64,000 bases of DNA from Kiloniellaceae bacterium. Its GTDB lineage: Bacteria; Pseudomonadota; Alphaproteobacteria; Kiloniellales; Kiloniellaceae. Made by a program: the position numbers and the translations under genes. Below the pieces are notes generated by a model, which did no database searches, had not been told where the DNA came from, and was given only the letters and a program-made list of their open reading frames with translations. Shown in pieces: positions 52,983 to 61,340 of this stretch (its first letter is position 1; each line of letters begins with the position of its first letter). The stretch spans positions 13,755 through 77,754 of the forward strand of contig JAJFGK010000139.1 in NCBI GenBank assembly GCA_021776195.1, given 5' to 3'.

Positions 52983-54128
52983 ATGGAACCCGTTGGAAAT
53001 TCACAGGAAGGCCCGCTCGCGGGACTGCTGGTGGTCAGCCTGGAGCAGGCCGTCGCCGCCCCGACCTGCAGCGCCCGTCTGGCCGATGCCGGCGCCCGGG
53101 TGATCAAGGTCGAGCGAGCCGGCGGCGATTTCGCCCGTGGCTACGACCGGGTCGCCAAGGGCCAGAGTTCCTACTTCGTCTGGCTCAATCGAGGCAAGGA
53201 ATCGGTGGTCATGGATATCAAGCAGGAGGGCGACCGCGCCCTTCTCGCCCGCATGATCGCCCAGGCCGACATTTTCATCCAGAACCTGGCGCCGGGCGCC
53301 GCGGCGCGGGCCGGCTTCGACAGCGCCGCCCTGCGCCGGGATCACCCCCGTCTGATCACCTGCGACATCAGCGGCTATGGCGAGGACGGGCCCTACGCGG
53401 CGATGAAGGCCTACGATCTTCTGGTCCAGGCCGAAAGCGGCCTGGCGGCGGTGACCGGCCGGCCGGAAGGTCCCGGCCGGGTCGGGGTTTCGGTCTGCGA
53501 CATCGCCTGCGGACTCTATGCCCATGCCGCGGTGCTGGAGGCATTGATCGCCCGTGGTCAGACCGGCCGGGGACAGGGCCTCAAGGTCTCGCTCTTCGAC
53601 GCCATGGCCGATTGGATGACCGTGCCCCTGCTGCATGCCCAGTACGGCGGCCAGGCACCGGCGCGGGTCGGCCTGCACCATCCCTCGATCGCGCCTTACG
53701 GCGTTTATCGGACCGGCGATAGCAAGGAGACGGTGATCGCGATCCAAAACGAGCGGGAATGGCTGAGGCTCTGCGCACAGGTGCTGGAGCGCCCGGCGCT
53801 GGCCGTGGATGCCCGCTTTGCCGACAATCCGGCACGGGTCGCCAACCGCCCCGCCCTGGACCAGGAAATCGCCGCGGTCTTCGAGACCCTCGACCGCGGG
53901 TCCCTGGTGACACGTCTCCAGGCCGCCGCCATCGCCTACGGCGCGGTCAACAGCCCCGAAGACCTGATCGAACATCCGCAGCTGCGCCGGCGTGCGGTGG
54001 AGACGCCGGGCGGCACGATCGATCTGGTGGCACCGCCGGTCCGCCGGGAGGGCGACGCCGAGCGCTACCGGCCGGTCCCGGCCCTGGACCAAGACGGCGC
54101 GGCCCTGCGCCAGGAGTTTGCGCCATGA
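52983..54128 (+). CDS. CaiB/BaiF-type CoA transferase (family III)
   Basis: A 381-residue family III CoA transferase. GLLVVSLEQAVAAPTCSARLADAGARVIKVE (in its conserved parts), catalytic D145 in KAYDLLVQAESGL, and LFDAMADWM fit the fold. It moves CoA between carboxylic acids without free intermediates. The stop overlaps the MaoC start (ATGA), so transfer and hydration of the product are coupled. The pair resembles mesaconyl/citramalyl-type CoA transferase plus hydratase units, but the acid is unproven. Confidence 0.88.
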   Translation: MEPVGNSQEGPLAGLLVVSLEQAVAAPTCSARLADAGARVIKVERAGGDFARGYDRVAKGQSSYFVWLNRGKESVVMDIKQEGDRALLARMIAQADIFIQNLAPGAAARAGFDSAALRRDHPRLITCDISGYGEDGPYAAMKAYDLLVQAESGLAAVTGRPEGPGRVGVSVCDIACGLYAHAAVLEALIARGQTGRGQGLKVSLFDAMADWMTVPLLHAQYGGQAPARVGLHHPSIAPYGVYRTGDSKETVIAIQNEREWLRLCAQVLERPALAVDARFADNPARVANRPALDQEIAAVFETLDRGSLVTRLQAAAIAYGAVNSPEDLIEHPQLRRRAVETPGGTIDLVAPPVRREGDAERYRPVPALDQDGAALRQEFAP

Positions 54129-54976
54129 GCGAGCCGAATCTGCAAGACTGGGTCGGCCGGGAGGAGCGTCAGGAGGCGCTGATCGACCCAACGCGGGCCC
54201 AGGCCATGCAGGCGACGCTGGACGACGCCTCCGCGCCCCTGCGGGCCGGCGACGCCCTGCCGCCGCTCTGGCATTGGCTGTACTTCTGGGATCTCGCCAG
54301 GACCGGCGAGCTCGGTCACGAGGGTCACGCCAAGCTCGGTGGCTTCCTGCCGCCGGTACCCTTGCCGCGGCGCATGTGGGCCGGCAGCCGGCTGAGCTTC
54401 CCGCGGCCCCTGGCCATCGGTGGCCAGGTGGCGCGAACCTCGCGGATCGCCTCGGTGGTCGAAAAACAAGGGCGCAGTGGCCCGCTCTGTTTCGTCACGG
54501 TGCGGCACAGCCTGGAGGACGAGAACGGTCCCGTGATCGAAGAAGAGCACGACATCGTCTACCGCGCCGCGCCGCGCGCCGGTGAGACGCCCGGCGGCCC
54601 GGTGGCCGCGGCACCCGGCGAAGCCGCCTGGCGCCAGGACCTCGCGCCCGATCCGGTGCTGTTGTTCCGCTATTCGGCGCTGACCTTCAACGGCCATCGC
54701 ATCCACTATGACCGGGACTTCTGCCGCGAGGTCGAAGGCTATCCCGACCTGGTGGTGCACGGCCCCCTGCTCGCCACCCTGATGGCGAACCAGGCCCGGC
54801 GGCACTGCCCGGACCGTCGGGTGACCGCCTTTGCCTTTCGCGCCAAGGCGCCGCTCTTCGCCGGTCGAACGATCGGTGTTTGCGGTCAGCCGGGCCAAGA
54901 CGGTCAGACCTCCGTCTGGGTCGCGGACCAGGACGGCGGCCTTGCCATGGACGGTGAGATGACCCTGACGCTATGA
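54125..54976 (+). CDS. MaoC/HTD2-type dehydratase (mesaconyl-C4-CoA hydratase-like)
   Basis: A 283-residue double hot-dog protein. LPPLWHWLYF, LPPVPLPRRMWAG and the C-terminal FRYSALTFNGHRIHYDRDFCREVEGYPDLVVHGPLLATLM (key residues FNGHRIHYD and VVHGP) define the HTD2/Meh branch of 3-hydroxyacyl-CoA/ACP dehydratases. It should hydrate or dehydrate the acyl-CoA made by the overlapping CoA transferase. The TauD gene begins 6 bases downstream. Confidence 0.85.
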   Translation: MSEPNLQDWVGREERQEALIDPTRAQAMQATLDDASAPLRAGDALPPLWHWLYFWDLARTGELGHEGHAKLGGFLPPVPLPRRMWAGSRLSFPRPLAIGGQVARTSRIASVVEKQGRSGPLCFVTVRHSLEDENGPVIEEEHDIVYRAAPRAGETPGGPVAAAPGEAAWRQDLAPDPVLLFRYSALTFNGHRIHYDRDFCREVEGYPDLVVHGPLLATLMANQARRHCPDRRVTAFAFRAKAPLFAGRTIGVCGQPGQDGQTSVWVADQDGGLAMDGEMTLTL

Positions 54977-54982
54977 TCCGTC

Positions 54983-55864
54983 ATGGCTCAGACGACGATC
55001 CCCCTTGAGACCCGCCCGGCCGCCGGGGCTTTCGGCCTCGAGGTCCTGGGGCTGCAGTTGCGGCGGCCGGTCGACGAGGGGCTCTTCGCCACGCTGAGCG
55101 AGTTGCTCGCCGAGCATGCCCTGCTGCTGTTCCGCGATCAGGATCTGGCGCCCGCCGATCTGGTCGCCTGGAGCGGACGCTTCGGGCCGCTGGAGCGTCA
55201 CTCCGAGGCCTTCTGTCTGCTGGAGGGCCATTCCGAGGTCGTGGTGGTGGGCAACCTGGTGGTCGATGGCCAGCCGCGCTCGATCTTCGTCAATGTCCGC
55301 GAGGAATGGCACTTCGACTACGCCTATGCGCAAGAACCATCGGTCGGCGCACTGTTTTTCGCCCGGGAGGTGCCACCGGAAGGCGGCGATACGCTCTTCG
55401 CCGACACCAGGGCTGCCTATGACGGCCTGCCGCCAGACCTGAAGGCCGAGGCCGACCGGCGCCAGGTGGTCTATTCCTACCGGGCCATGGACCGACACCT
55501 GCGCGCGCTCGACCCGACCCGTCCGCCGCTCGGCGAGGAGACCTTCGCCGCCTGGCCGCCGGCGCGCCTCCCCCTGGCCCAATCTCATCCCGGCACCGGC
55601 CGCAAGACCCTGCGCCTGGCGCCCGAAGTCATGGAAGAAGTGGAGGGGTTATCCCGCGCCGCGGCCGAGGACCTGCTCGCGCGCCTTCTGGCGCACACGC
55701 TCCAGCCAGCCTACCGCTACGACCACCGCTGGCGCGAGGGCGACCTGGTGATCTTCGACAACGCCAGCCTGATCCACTCGGCCAGCGCCTTCGACACCGA
55801 CCGTCACCGCCGCATCATGTACCGCACCACGATCATGCCGGCAGGCTACGGGGCGGGGGCGTGA
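54983..55864 (+). CDS. TauD/TfdA-family 2-oxoglutarate dioxygenase
   Basis: A 293-residue enzyme. Iron triad H110/D112 (EEWHFDYAY) and H265 (ASLIHSASAFD), with the Arg of HRRIMYRTT for 2-oxoglutarate. PPEGGDTLFADTRAAYD is typical of the taurine/2,4-D dioxygenase group. It is the third gene of the CoA-transferase/MaoC operon, which is an unusual association. It may release an acid from a sulfonate or aryloxy precursor that the other two then process. Confidence 0.87.
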   Translation: MAQTTIPLETRPAAGAFGLEVLGLQLRRPVDEGLFATLSELLAEHALLLFRDQDLAPADLVAWSGRFGPLERHSEAFCLLEGHSEVVVVGNLVVDGQPRSIFVNVREEWHFDYAYAQEPSVGALFFAREVPPEGGDTLFADTRAAYDGLPPDLKAEADRRQVVYSYRAMDRHLRALDPTRPPLGEETFAAWPPARLPLAQSHPGTGRKTLRLAPEVMEEVEGLSRAAAEDLLARLLAHTLQPAYRYDHRWREGDLVIFDNASLIHSASAFDTDRHRRIMYRTTIMPAGYGAGA

Positions 55865-55886
55865 CGACCGACGATCGTGCCACTTG

Positions 55887-56003
55887 CCCCACCTCCACCC
55901 GGCGCTGGCGCGCCGACCTCCCCCGTCAAGGGTGAGGTAAATTCGTCGAAGTGGCTCGTCGGACCCCTTCCCCCTTGACGGGGGAAGGCTGGGATGGGGG
56001 TGG
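55887..56003. repeat. Intergenic inverted repeat (CCACCTCCACCC/GGGATGGGGGTGG type)
   Basis: Outer arms CCCCACCTCCACCC and GGGATGGGGGTGG, inner arms CTCCCCCGTCAAGGG and CCCTTGACGGGGGAAG. It fills the 187-bp gap between convergent genes and reads as a widespread alphaproteobacterial intergenic repeat. It could terminate both transcripts. Confidence 0.65.
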
Positions 56004-56051
56004 AGCCCCAAGTTGAACCGGTCGCCGTGAAGCGATGACTGAGAACCTCTG

Positions 56052-57227
56052 CTACGCGATCTCCGTCATCGCGGCCACGAAGCGCGCGATCTCGGCCTCG
56101 CTGTTGAAGTAATGCGGCGAGGCGCGCACCAGGTTGGGTAGCTGCCGGCGCTCGGCGTCCAGGCGGGTCGAGCTCGGCGCCGAGGCCGAGACGTTGATGC
56201 CATGGCGGCCCAGCGCCGCGACCAGATCCCGGGCCGACATGTCCGCCAGGTTGAAGGAGACGATACCGCCGCGCCTTTCACCGATGTCGCGCAGGGTCAG
56301 ACCGTCGATGTCGGCAAGACCCTGGCGCAGGCTGTCGGCCAGCGCCGTCACCCGGGCCTCGATCGCCCCCAGGCCGAGGGTCAGGGCGTAGTCCACCGCG
56401 ACGCCGAGACCGATCACGGCGGCGTAGTTGAACTCCCAGTTCTCGAAGCGCCGGGCATCGTCTCTCAGCTCCAGGCGCTCGGGCTCGACCCAGGTCGCGC
56501 CGCGCATGTCGAGCTGCGGCGGGTCGAGCTTGTCGAGCAGCGACTTGCGGACATAGAGAAAACCCGAGCCACGCGGCCCGCGCAGGAACTTGCGCCCGCT
56601 GGCCGACAACAGGTCGCAACCCAGGACCTCGACGTCGAGCGGCATCTGGCCGGCCGACTGGCAGGCGTCCAGCAGAAAGGGCACGCCTGCCCTGCGCGCG
56701 ACCGCACCGATGGCCGGGGCCGGATTGACCAGCCCGCCGTTGGTCGGGATATGGGTCACGGCGATCAGCTTGACCCGCTCGTCGATCATCGCCTCCAGCG
56801 CCGCCACATCGAGCTGGCCGGAGGCATCGCTCGGCACCGCTTCGACCACCACGCCGAGGCGCTGCTTGAGGCGCAGAAAGGCGATGTAGTTGCTGGCGTA
56901 CTCCGCCTCGGCGGTCAGGATGCGATCCCCGGCTTGGAAGTGAAAGGCCTGGAAGGCCAGGTTCCAGCCGACCGTGGCATTCTCCACCAACGCGACCTCG
57001 TCGCGGCCGCAGTTCAGCATCCGGCTCAACGCGCCATAGCAGGCCTCGACCTTGTCGTTGGCGGCGCGATGCGCCTCGTAGCCGCCAAGCGCCGCCTCGA
57101 GCCGCAGGTGCTCGATCTGCGCCTCCAGCACCGGGTTCGGCATCATGCTGGAGCCCGCATTGTTGAAATGGATAACGGTCTCGCAAGCCGGGGTGTCGGC
57201 CCGGGCCTTTTTCAGGTCTATCGTCAC
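56052..57227 (-). CDS. Class V aminotransferase (cysteine desulfurase/isopenicillin N epimerase-like)
   Basis: A 391-residue PLP enzyme from a GTG start. FNNAGSSMMP is the family opening; D188 (LLDACQSAGQ) and the PLP Lys K213 (SASGRKFLRGPRGSGFLYV) are intact. It lacks a conserved desulfurase Cys loop, so it is more likely a lyase, epimerase or aminotransferase. Its GTG overlaps the stop of the thioesterase (GTGA), forming a two-gene operon divergent from the Rieske oxygenase. Confidence 0.87.
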   Translation of the reverse strand: MTIDLKKARADTPACETVIHFNNAGSSMMPNPVLEAQIEHLRLEAALGGYEAHRAANDKVEACYGALSRMLNCGRDEVALVENATVGWNLAFQAFHFQAGDRILTAEAEYASNYIAFLRLKQRLGVVVEAVPSDASGQLDVAALEAMIDERVKLIAVTHIPTNGGLVNPAPAIGAVARRAGVPFLLDACQSAGQMPLDVEVLGCDLLSASGRKFLRGPRGSGFLYVRKSLLDKLDPPQLDMRGATWVEPERLELRDDARRFENWEFNYAAVIGLGVAVDYALTLGLGAIEARVTALADSLRQGLADIDGLTLRDIGERRGGIVSFNLADMSARDLVAALGRHGINVSASAPSSTRLDAERRQLPNLVRASPHYFNSEAEIARFVAAMTEIA

Positions 57228-57727
57228 GCTGCACCTACCTTCTGATCGCGCCGTTTGATGGCGATGGAACGTCCCGCGTTCTTTGGCCGTTCAAGCTTGC
57301 CGTGGGCGGTCCGAAGCCGCTCCAGATGGGCCATGACGGCATCGTTGAAGGGCTCCAGACCGCGGGTCTCGAGGCTGAAGCCGAGCGCCATGACCTCGTT
57401 GGTCGCGACCAGAGCGCCGTCCTCGCTTTTGTAGAGGTCGTGAAAAATCTGGAACCGCTTGGCGTCGAAATCGAGCAGCTGGGTGGTGATGAAGAAGGCC
57501 TCGCCCTCGCGCAGTTCGCCCAGGTAGTTGATGTGGGTCTCGACCACCGCGTACTCGCCGCCATCGCGCTCTTCCAGGGGCTTGCCGTCGTTGACCCGCT
57601 GCCAAAAAGCATAGGTCGCGTGATCGCAGGCTTCCAGGTAGCGCGACATATTCATGTGGCCGTACTCGTCGATCCACCCGGCTTCGACACGGCCTTCATG
57701 CAGGCGCAGCGGCCCCTCGTCGGACAT
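57224..57727 (-). CDS. Hot-dog thioesterase (4HBT-like; betainyl-CoA thioesterase-like)
   Basis: A 167-residue protein behind AGGGGAAA. The motif WIDEYGHMNMSRYLEACDHATYAF is the 4-hydroxybenzoyl-CoA thioesterase-type active helix (key residues D-x-x-GHMN). It resembles the thioesterase domain attached to L-carnitine dehydrogenase, which releases betaine from betainyl-CoA. That link is inference, supported by the nearby quaternary-amine-type Rieske oxygenase. It is followed by the class V aminotransferase with a four-base overlap. Confidence 0.8.
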   Translation of the reverse strand: MSDEGPLRLHEGRVEAGWIDEYGHMNMSRYLEACDHATYAFWQRVNDGKPLEERDGGEYAVVETHINYLGELREGEAFFITTQLLDFDAKRFQIFHDLYKSEDGALVATNEVMALGFSLETRGLEPFNDAVMAHLERLRTAHGKLERPKNAGRSIAIKRRDQKVGAA

Positions 57728-57900
57728 GATCGGTTTCCCCTGGCTTTTGGTCACTTCCCAGCGGCGGTTCTAGCCCCGCGCCCGGATCGGCGCAACTCAT
57801 TGCATGTTAAGCCCGCGATATTGCGCGAAGCCATGTCTTCTGATTTCTTGGGCGCCGAGTGCGCCCGCGAATGAGGCCACCAGTGCCGGAGGAGTGTCAC

Positions 57901-59040
57901 ATGCCGCAGACCGAATTGTCGGCCATCGAAACCGCGCTGCAAGAAAGCCTGACGACGCCTTATGCCCAGGCCTTTTCCATGCCGGGCGTCTTCTACACCG
58001 CGCCGGACCTGCTGGAGCTGGAGCGCGAGCGGCTGTTCAAGCGCGAGTGGATCTGTGTCGGCCGCCAGGAGGAACTGGCCGCGCCCGGCGACTTCATGAC
58101 CGCGACGATCCTCGAGGAGCCCCTGGTCTTGATGCGCGGCGACGACGGGAAGATCCGCGCGCTGTCGAACGTCTGCCGCCACCGCGGCATGGTGATCGCG
58201 TCAGGCAGCGGCTCCTGCCGGCGTCTGGTCTGTCCCTATCACCACTGGAGCTATGACCGGTCCGGCCAGTTGGTTTCGGCGCCCAACCTGGAGCCGCGCG
58301 ACGACTTCGACCTGGCGGCCTGCCGTCTGCCGGAGGTCGCCAGCGAAGTCTGGCAGGGCTTCGTCTTTGTCTGCCTGGCGGCCGACCCGCCGCCCCTGGC
58401 GCCGCAACTGGCGCCGCTCGAGAAAATGGTCGCCCACTACCACTTCGAGGACATGGAACTGCGCTACGTCTCCGATGAGGTCTGGGACACCAACTGGAAG
58501 TGCCTGATGGAGAACTTCATGGAAGGCTATCACCTCTCCGGGCTGCACCGCAAAAGCCTGCACAGGCTGAACCCGACGGACCTTTGTCGGCACTTCCCGC
58601 CGGGCGACCAGTACTTCGGTTTCTATTCGGGCTTCGCCCCGGATCTCGACCGGGTGGAGAGCCGGAATTCCGAGCTGGTGGCGCAGGATATCGAGCGCTG
58701 CGTGATGTTCGCCGTGCCGCCGGGTCTGGCGGTCGGCTCGGCCAGCGACTACAGCTCCTTCATCGCCATCCAGCCGGAGGGGGTGGGCCGGGTCCGGGTC
58801 AAGCTGGGGCTGTTCTTTTCCAACGACGACTGGTCGCAGGCCGCCATCGATGAAGCCGTCGATCTCTTCGAGCGGACCGCCGCAGAGGACAAGTTCGCCC
58901 TCGCAGGGGTGCAGGTCGGCATGGCATCGCAGTTTCACGCCCGCGGCCCTTTGGCGCCGGCGGACTACGAAGGCTGCGTCGTGGACTTTCACGCCTATCT
59001 GGCGCGCCGCCTTCAGTTGGCCGCCAGTTCCCGCGGATAG
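57901..59040 (+). CDS. Rieske non-heme iron oxygenase (quaternary-amine monooxygenase-like)
   Basis: A 379-residue oxygenase alpha subunit; GGAGGAG precedes the ATG at 57901. The Rieske cluster is C92-H94 (VCRHRG) and C111-H114 (CPYHHWSYD). The mononuclear iron site has H211 and H216 in ENFMEGYHLSGLH. The bridging residue is Glu (E208), as in carnitine, choline and glycine-betaine oxygenases, rather than the Asp of aromatic dioxygenases. It therefore probably cleaves or demethylates a betaine-type substrate. No reductase gene is adjacent, so electrons must come from elsewhere. Confidence 0.85.
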   Translation: MPQTELSAIETALQESLTTPYAQAFSMPGVFYTAPDLLELERERLFKREWICVGRQEELAAPGDFMTATILEEPLVLMRGDDGKIRALSNVCRHRGMVIASGSGSCRRLVCPYHHWSYDRSGQLVSAPNLEPRDDFDLAACRLPEVASEVWQGFVFVCLAADPPPLAPQLAPLEKMVAHYHFEDMELRYVSDEVWDTNWKCLMENFMEGYHLSGLHRKSLHRLNPTDLCRHFPPGDQYFGFYSGFAPDLDRVESRNSELVAQDIERCVMFAVPPGLAVGSASDYSSFIAIQPEGVGRVRVKLGLFFSNDDWSQAAIDEAVDLFERTAAEDKFALAGVQVGMASQFHARGPLAPADYEGCVVDFHAYLARRLQLAASSRG

Positions 59041-59648
59041 CGGGTCGCCGCGACCGAGGGGCGCGCGGCCATCCGTTCGGACCAGGCGCGCAGCGCCGGA
59101 TAGTCCGAAAGCAACCTGATACCGGTGGGGGCCAGTTCAAGATAGGCGATTACACAGACTGTCCAGAGATCGGCCAGGGTCACCCGCTCGCCCAGCAGGT
59201 AGGGCGCGTCGGCCAGGTCGTCCAATACCGCCAGGACCTGGCGCGCGCCTGTCACCTCCTCATCGCTCAGCGAGCCGGCCCGGCCGCGCTCCAGCTCTTC
59301 CACCATGACGCCCCAGACCAGGCGTGGGTAACCGTAGTTATCCATGATGCGCATGATCTGGCGACAGCGTGCGCGCCCTTGCAATGTCGCGGGCAGAAGC
59401 GCCGCGCCCTCGAAGGTCTCGATCAGGTAGTGGGCGACGGCATCGGTCTCGAACAGACGAAAGCCATCGTGCTCCAGCGCCGGGATCTTGCCGAAGGGAT
59501 GCCGCGCCGGGTAGTCGGCGGGAAGGCTCTCCTTGTCGAAGATATCGATCTCGACGAAGGCGTGCGGGATCGCCAGTTCGGCCAGCACGAGCCGGGGGAT
59601 CCGGCTGTAGACGCTGTAGGGCGCCCCGTAGAGAGCGAGGTCGCTCAT
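59013..59648 (-). CDS. Glutathione S-transferase-family protein
   Basis: A 211-residue GST. The N-terminal thioredoxin-like domain starts LALYGAPYSVYSRIPRLVL and has the cis-Pro in FGKIPALEHD and the ETDAVAHYL glutathione-binding helix. The C-terminal helices contain LLGERVTLADLWTV. It overlaps the end of the convergent Rieske gene by 28 bases and follows the class III aminotransferase by 15, so the last two share an operon. Confidence 0.87.
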   Translation of the reverse strand: MSDLALYGAPYSVYSRIPRLVLAELAIPHAFVEIDIFDKESLPADYPARHPFGKIPALEHDGFRLFETDAVAHYLIETFEGAALLPATLQGRARCRQIMRIMDNYGYPRLVWGVMVEELERGRAGSLSDEEVTGARQVLAVLDDLADAPYLLGERVTLADLWTVCVIAYLELAPTGIRLLSDYPALRAWSERMAARPSVAATRYPRELAAN

Positions 59649-59663
59649 CTTCGCGACTCTCCC

Positions 59664-61025
59664 TCAGGCCATGCCTTCGGCGCGCAGCATCAAAAGGCTT
59701 TCGCGGAAGCCCTCGACGGTGGCGGCGATGTCGGCTGCCTCGTGCACCGCCGAGACCAGACCGCCGGGCCAGGGCGAAAGGTCGATCCCCTGCACCAGGG
59801 CGGCGATGCGCAGACGATGCCCGACCTCGCCGGCCGGCCGGGTCAACTCCTCGCGGCTCAGGGCCGTGGCGTCGAAGCTGTCGGGGCGCACCGCCATGCG
59901 GTCCGGATTGAGAAAGAGGTGAAAGGCCGAGGACCGGCCATAGACCGCCCAGGGGATCTGCAGCTCCATCAGCACCTCGTTCATGCCGTCGCGCAACAGC
60001 CCGGCCTGGCCCGCCGCCCGTTCGCAGGCGTCGGTCTCGCCGACGATGGTCAGGCAGGCCGTGCCGGCCGCGGCGGCCACCGGGTTGGCGTTGTAGGTGC
60101 CGGGGTGATAGATCTTTTCCCGGCCGAGACGCTGGGCCTCGCCGAAATCGAGCCAGTCGAGAAGGTCCTTGCGCCCCGCCACCGCACCGCCCGGCAGGCC
60201 GCCGGCCAGGATCTTCGCCAAGGCGGTCAGATCCGGCGTGATCCCGGTCGCGCCCTGCACGCCGCCCGGCGAGACGCGGAACCCGGTGACCACCTCGTCG
60301 AAAATCAGGATGACGCCGTGCTTGGCGCTCAGCTCGCGCAGCGCGGTCAGGAAGGAGGTCTCGACCGGCACGCCGCCGGTGGCGGCCCCCAGAGGCTCGA
60401 TGATGATACCGGCGATATCGGCATCGCCTTCCAGGACGCCGCGGACCGCCGCCGGGTCGCCGGCCTCCAGCAGGACGATGTTGGCGGCACTGTCGGCCGG
60501 CACGCCGACCGGGGCGCTGCCGTCGAAGTGCGAGGCATGACCCGCCGTCATGTCGTTGTGCCAGCCGTGGAACTGGCCCTTGAAGCGGATGATCTTGCGC
60601 TTGCCGGTCTGGGCCCGGGCGAGCCGCAGGGCCATGTGGGTGGCCTCGGTGCCCGAGGCGGTAAAGCGCACCCGCTCGGCCGAAGGGACCAGGGAGATGA
60701 CCTGTTTGGCCCAGGCGATCTCGTGGCGCTGGCCGGCGGCGAAGTGCGTGCCCTGGGCGAGCGCTTCCTGGGCCGCGGCGACGACCTTGGGATGATTGTG
60801 GCCGAGCAGCAGCGAGCCGTGACCGCCGAAGTAGTCGACGTAGCGATTGCCGTCGACGTCCCATTTGACCGCGCCCTCGGCCCGCTCGACATAGAGGCCG
60901 TGCGGTGTCAGATACCGCGCGTCGTGGGTGACGCCGCTGGGGAAAAGGCCGCGGGCCTCCTCGGCGAGAGCGGCGGAGCCGGGCGTCTTGGCACGGTAAC
61001 TCGCGAGAATTGCGTTTTCGGCCAT
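59664..61025 (-). CDS. Class III PLP aminotransferase (glutamate-1-semialdehyde aminomutase-like)
   Basis: A 453-residue fold-type I enzyme. FPSGVTHDARYL opens the conserved core. ASGTEATHMALRLAR, D243 (LIFDEVVTGFR) and the PLP Lys K271 (ALAKILAGGLPGG) are intact. The sequence is of the GSAM/2-aminohexano-6-lactam racemase type, not true HemL, since HemL's usual context is missing. It may aminate or isomerise an amino acid or keto acid. The GST follows 15 bases later. Confidence 0.88.
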   Translation of the reverse strand: MAENAILASYRAKTPGSAALAEEARGLFPSGVTHDARYLTPHGLYVERAEGAVKWDVDGNRYVDYFGGHGSLLLGHNHPKVVAAAQEALAQGTHFAAGQRHEIAWAKQVISLVPSAERVRFTASGTEATHMALRLARAQTGKRKIIRFKGQFHGWHNDMTAGHASHFDGSAPVGVPADSAANIVLLEAGDPAAVRGVLEGDADIAGIIIEPLGAATGGVPVETSFLTALRELSAKHGVILIFDEVVTGFRVSPGGVQGATGITPDLTALAKILAGGLPGGAVAGRKDLLDWLDFGEAQRLGREKIYHPGTYNANPVAAAAGTACLTIVGETDACERAAGQAGLLRDGMNEVLMELQIPWAVYGRSSAFHLFLNPDRMAVRPDSFDATALSREELTRPAGEVGHRLRIAALVQGIDLSPWPGGLVSAVHEAADIAATVEGFRESLLMLRAEGMA

Positions 61026-61107
61026 GTCCTATCCTCTTTGCGGCTTCCCAGAAGCATTTCCATCACCCTAGTGTGGTGGAACAGAAGAGTACAAGGGGAG
61101 ACCCGCC

Positions 61108-61269
61108 CTGGCCGACGAGCTGTTGCCATGCCGCATCGACCCGGAGCACGACTGGGTTGCCGAGGAGGGCGGATATGTCTAGGAGCCATCGGGCGAGACG
61201 CACAGGCTGGTCGTGCCGGACGATGTCGACGAGATGATCACCTGCTTTCAGGTCAAGGGGGTGTCGCAA
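61108..61269 (+). pseudogene. Decayed 2,4'-dihydroxyacetophenone dioxygenase-like cupin
   Basis: Behind AAGGGGAG stands CTG instead of a normal start, then ADELLPCRIDPEHD, which matches the N-terminus of this cupin family. It is joined directly to the C-terminal part WVAEEGGYV, a TAG at 61180-61182, then EPSGETHRLVVPDDVDEM and ITCFQVKGV. The middle of the barrel with its metal His residues is gone. Start-codon loss, internal deletion and a stop codon make it dead. The family reading is by motif recall. Confidence 0.6.
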
Positions 61270-61340
61270 GATCTGGAGGGACCCGTGTGGGTTTTGCCGG
61301 GCCCGCGCCTTCTGGCTTCAAACAAGGATAGGAATTCAAC

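Noticed and set aside
59664..61025. Glutamate-1-semialdehyde aminomutase HemL
   Set aside because: The fold matches, but the context (GST operon, no tetrapyrrole gene) and sequence details fit the wider class III group; calling it hemL would overstate the evidence.
59379..61331. 650-codon open frame on the plus strand
   Set aside because: Covers the GST and class III aminotransferase genes in antisense; both of those are well supported.
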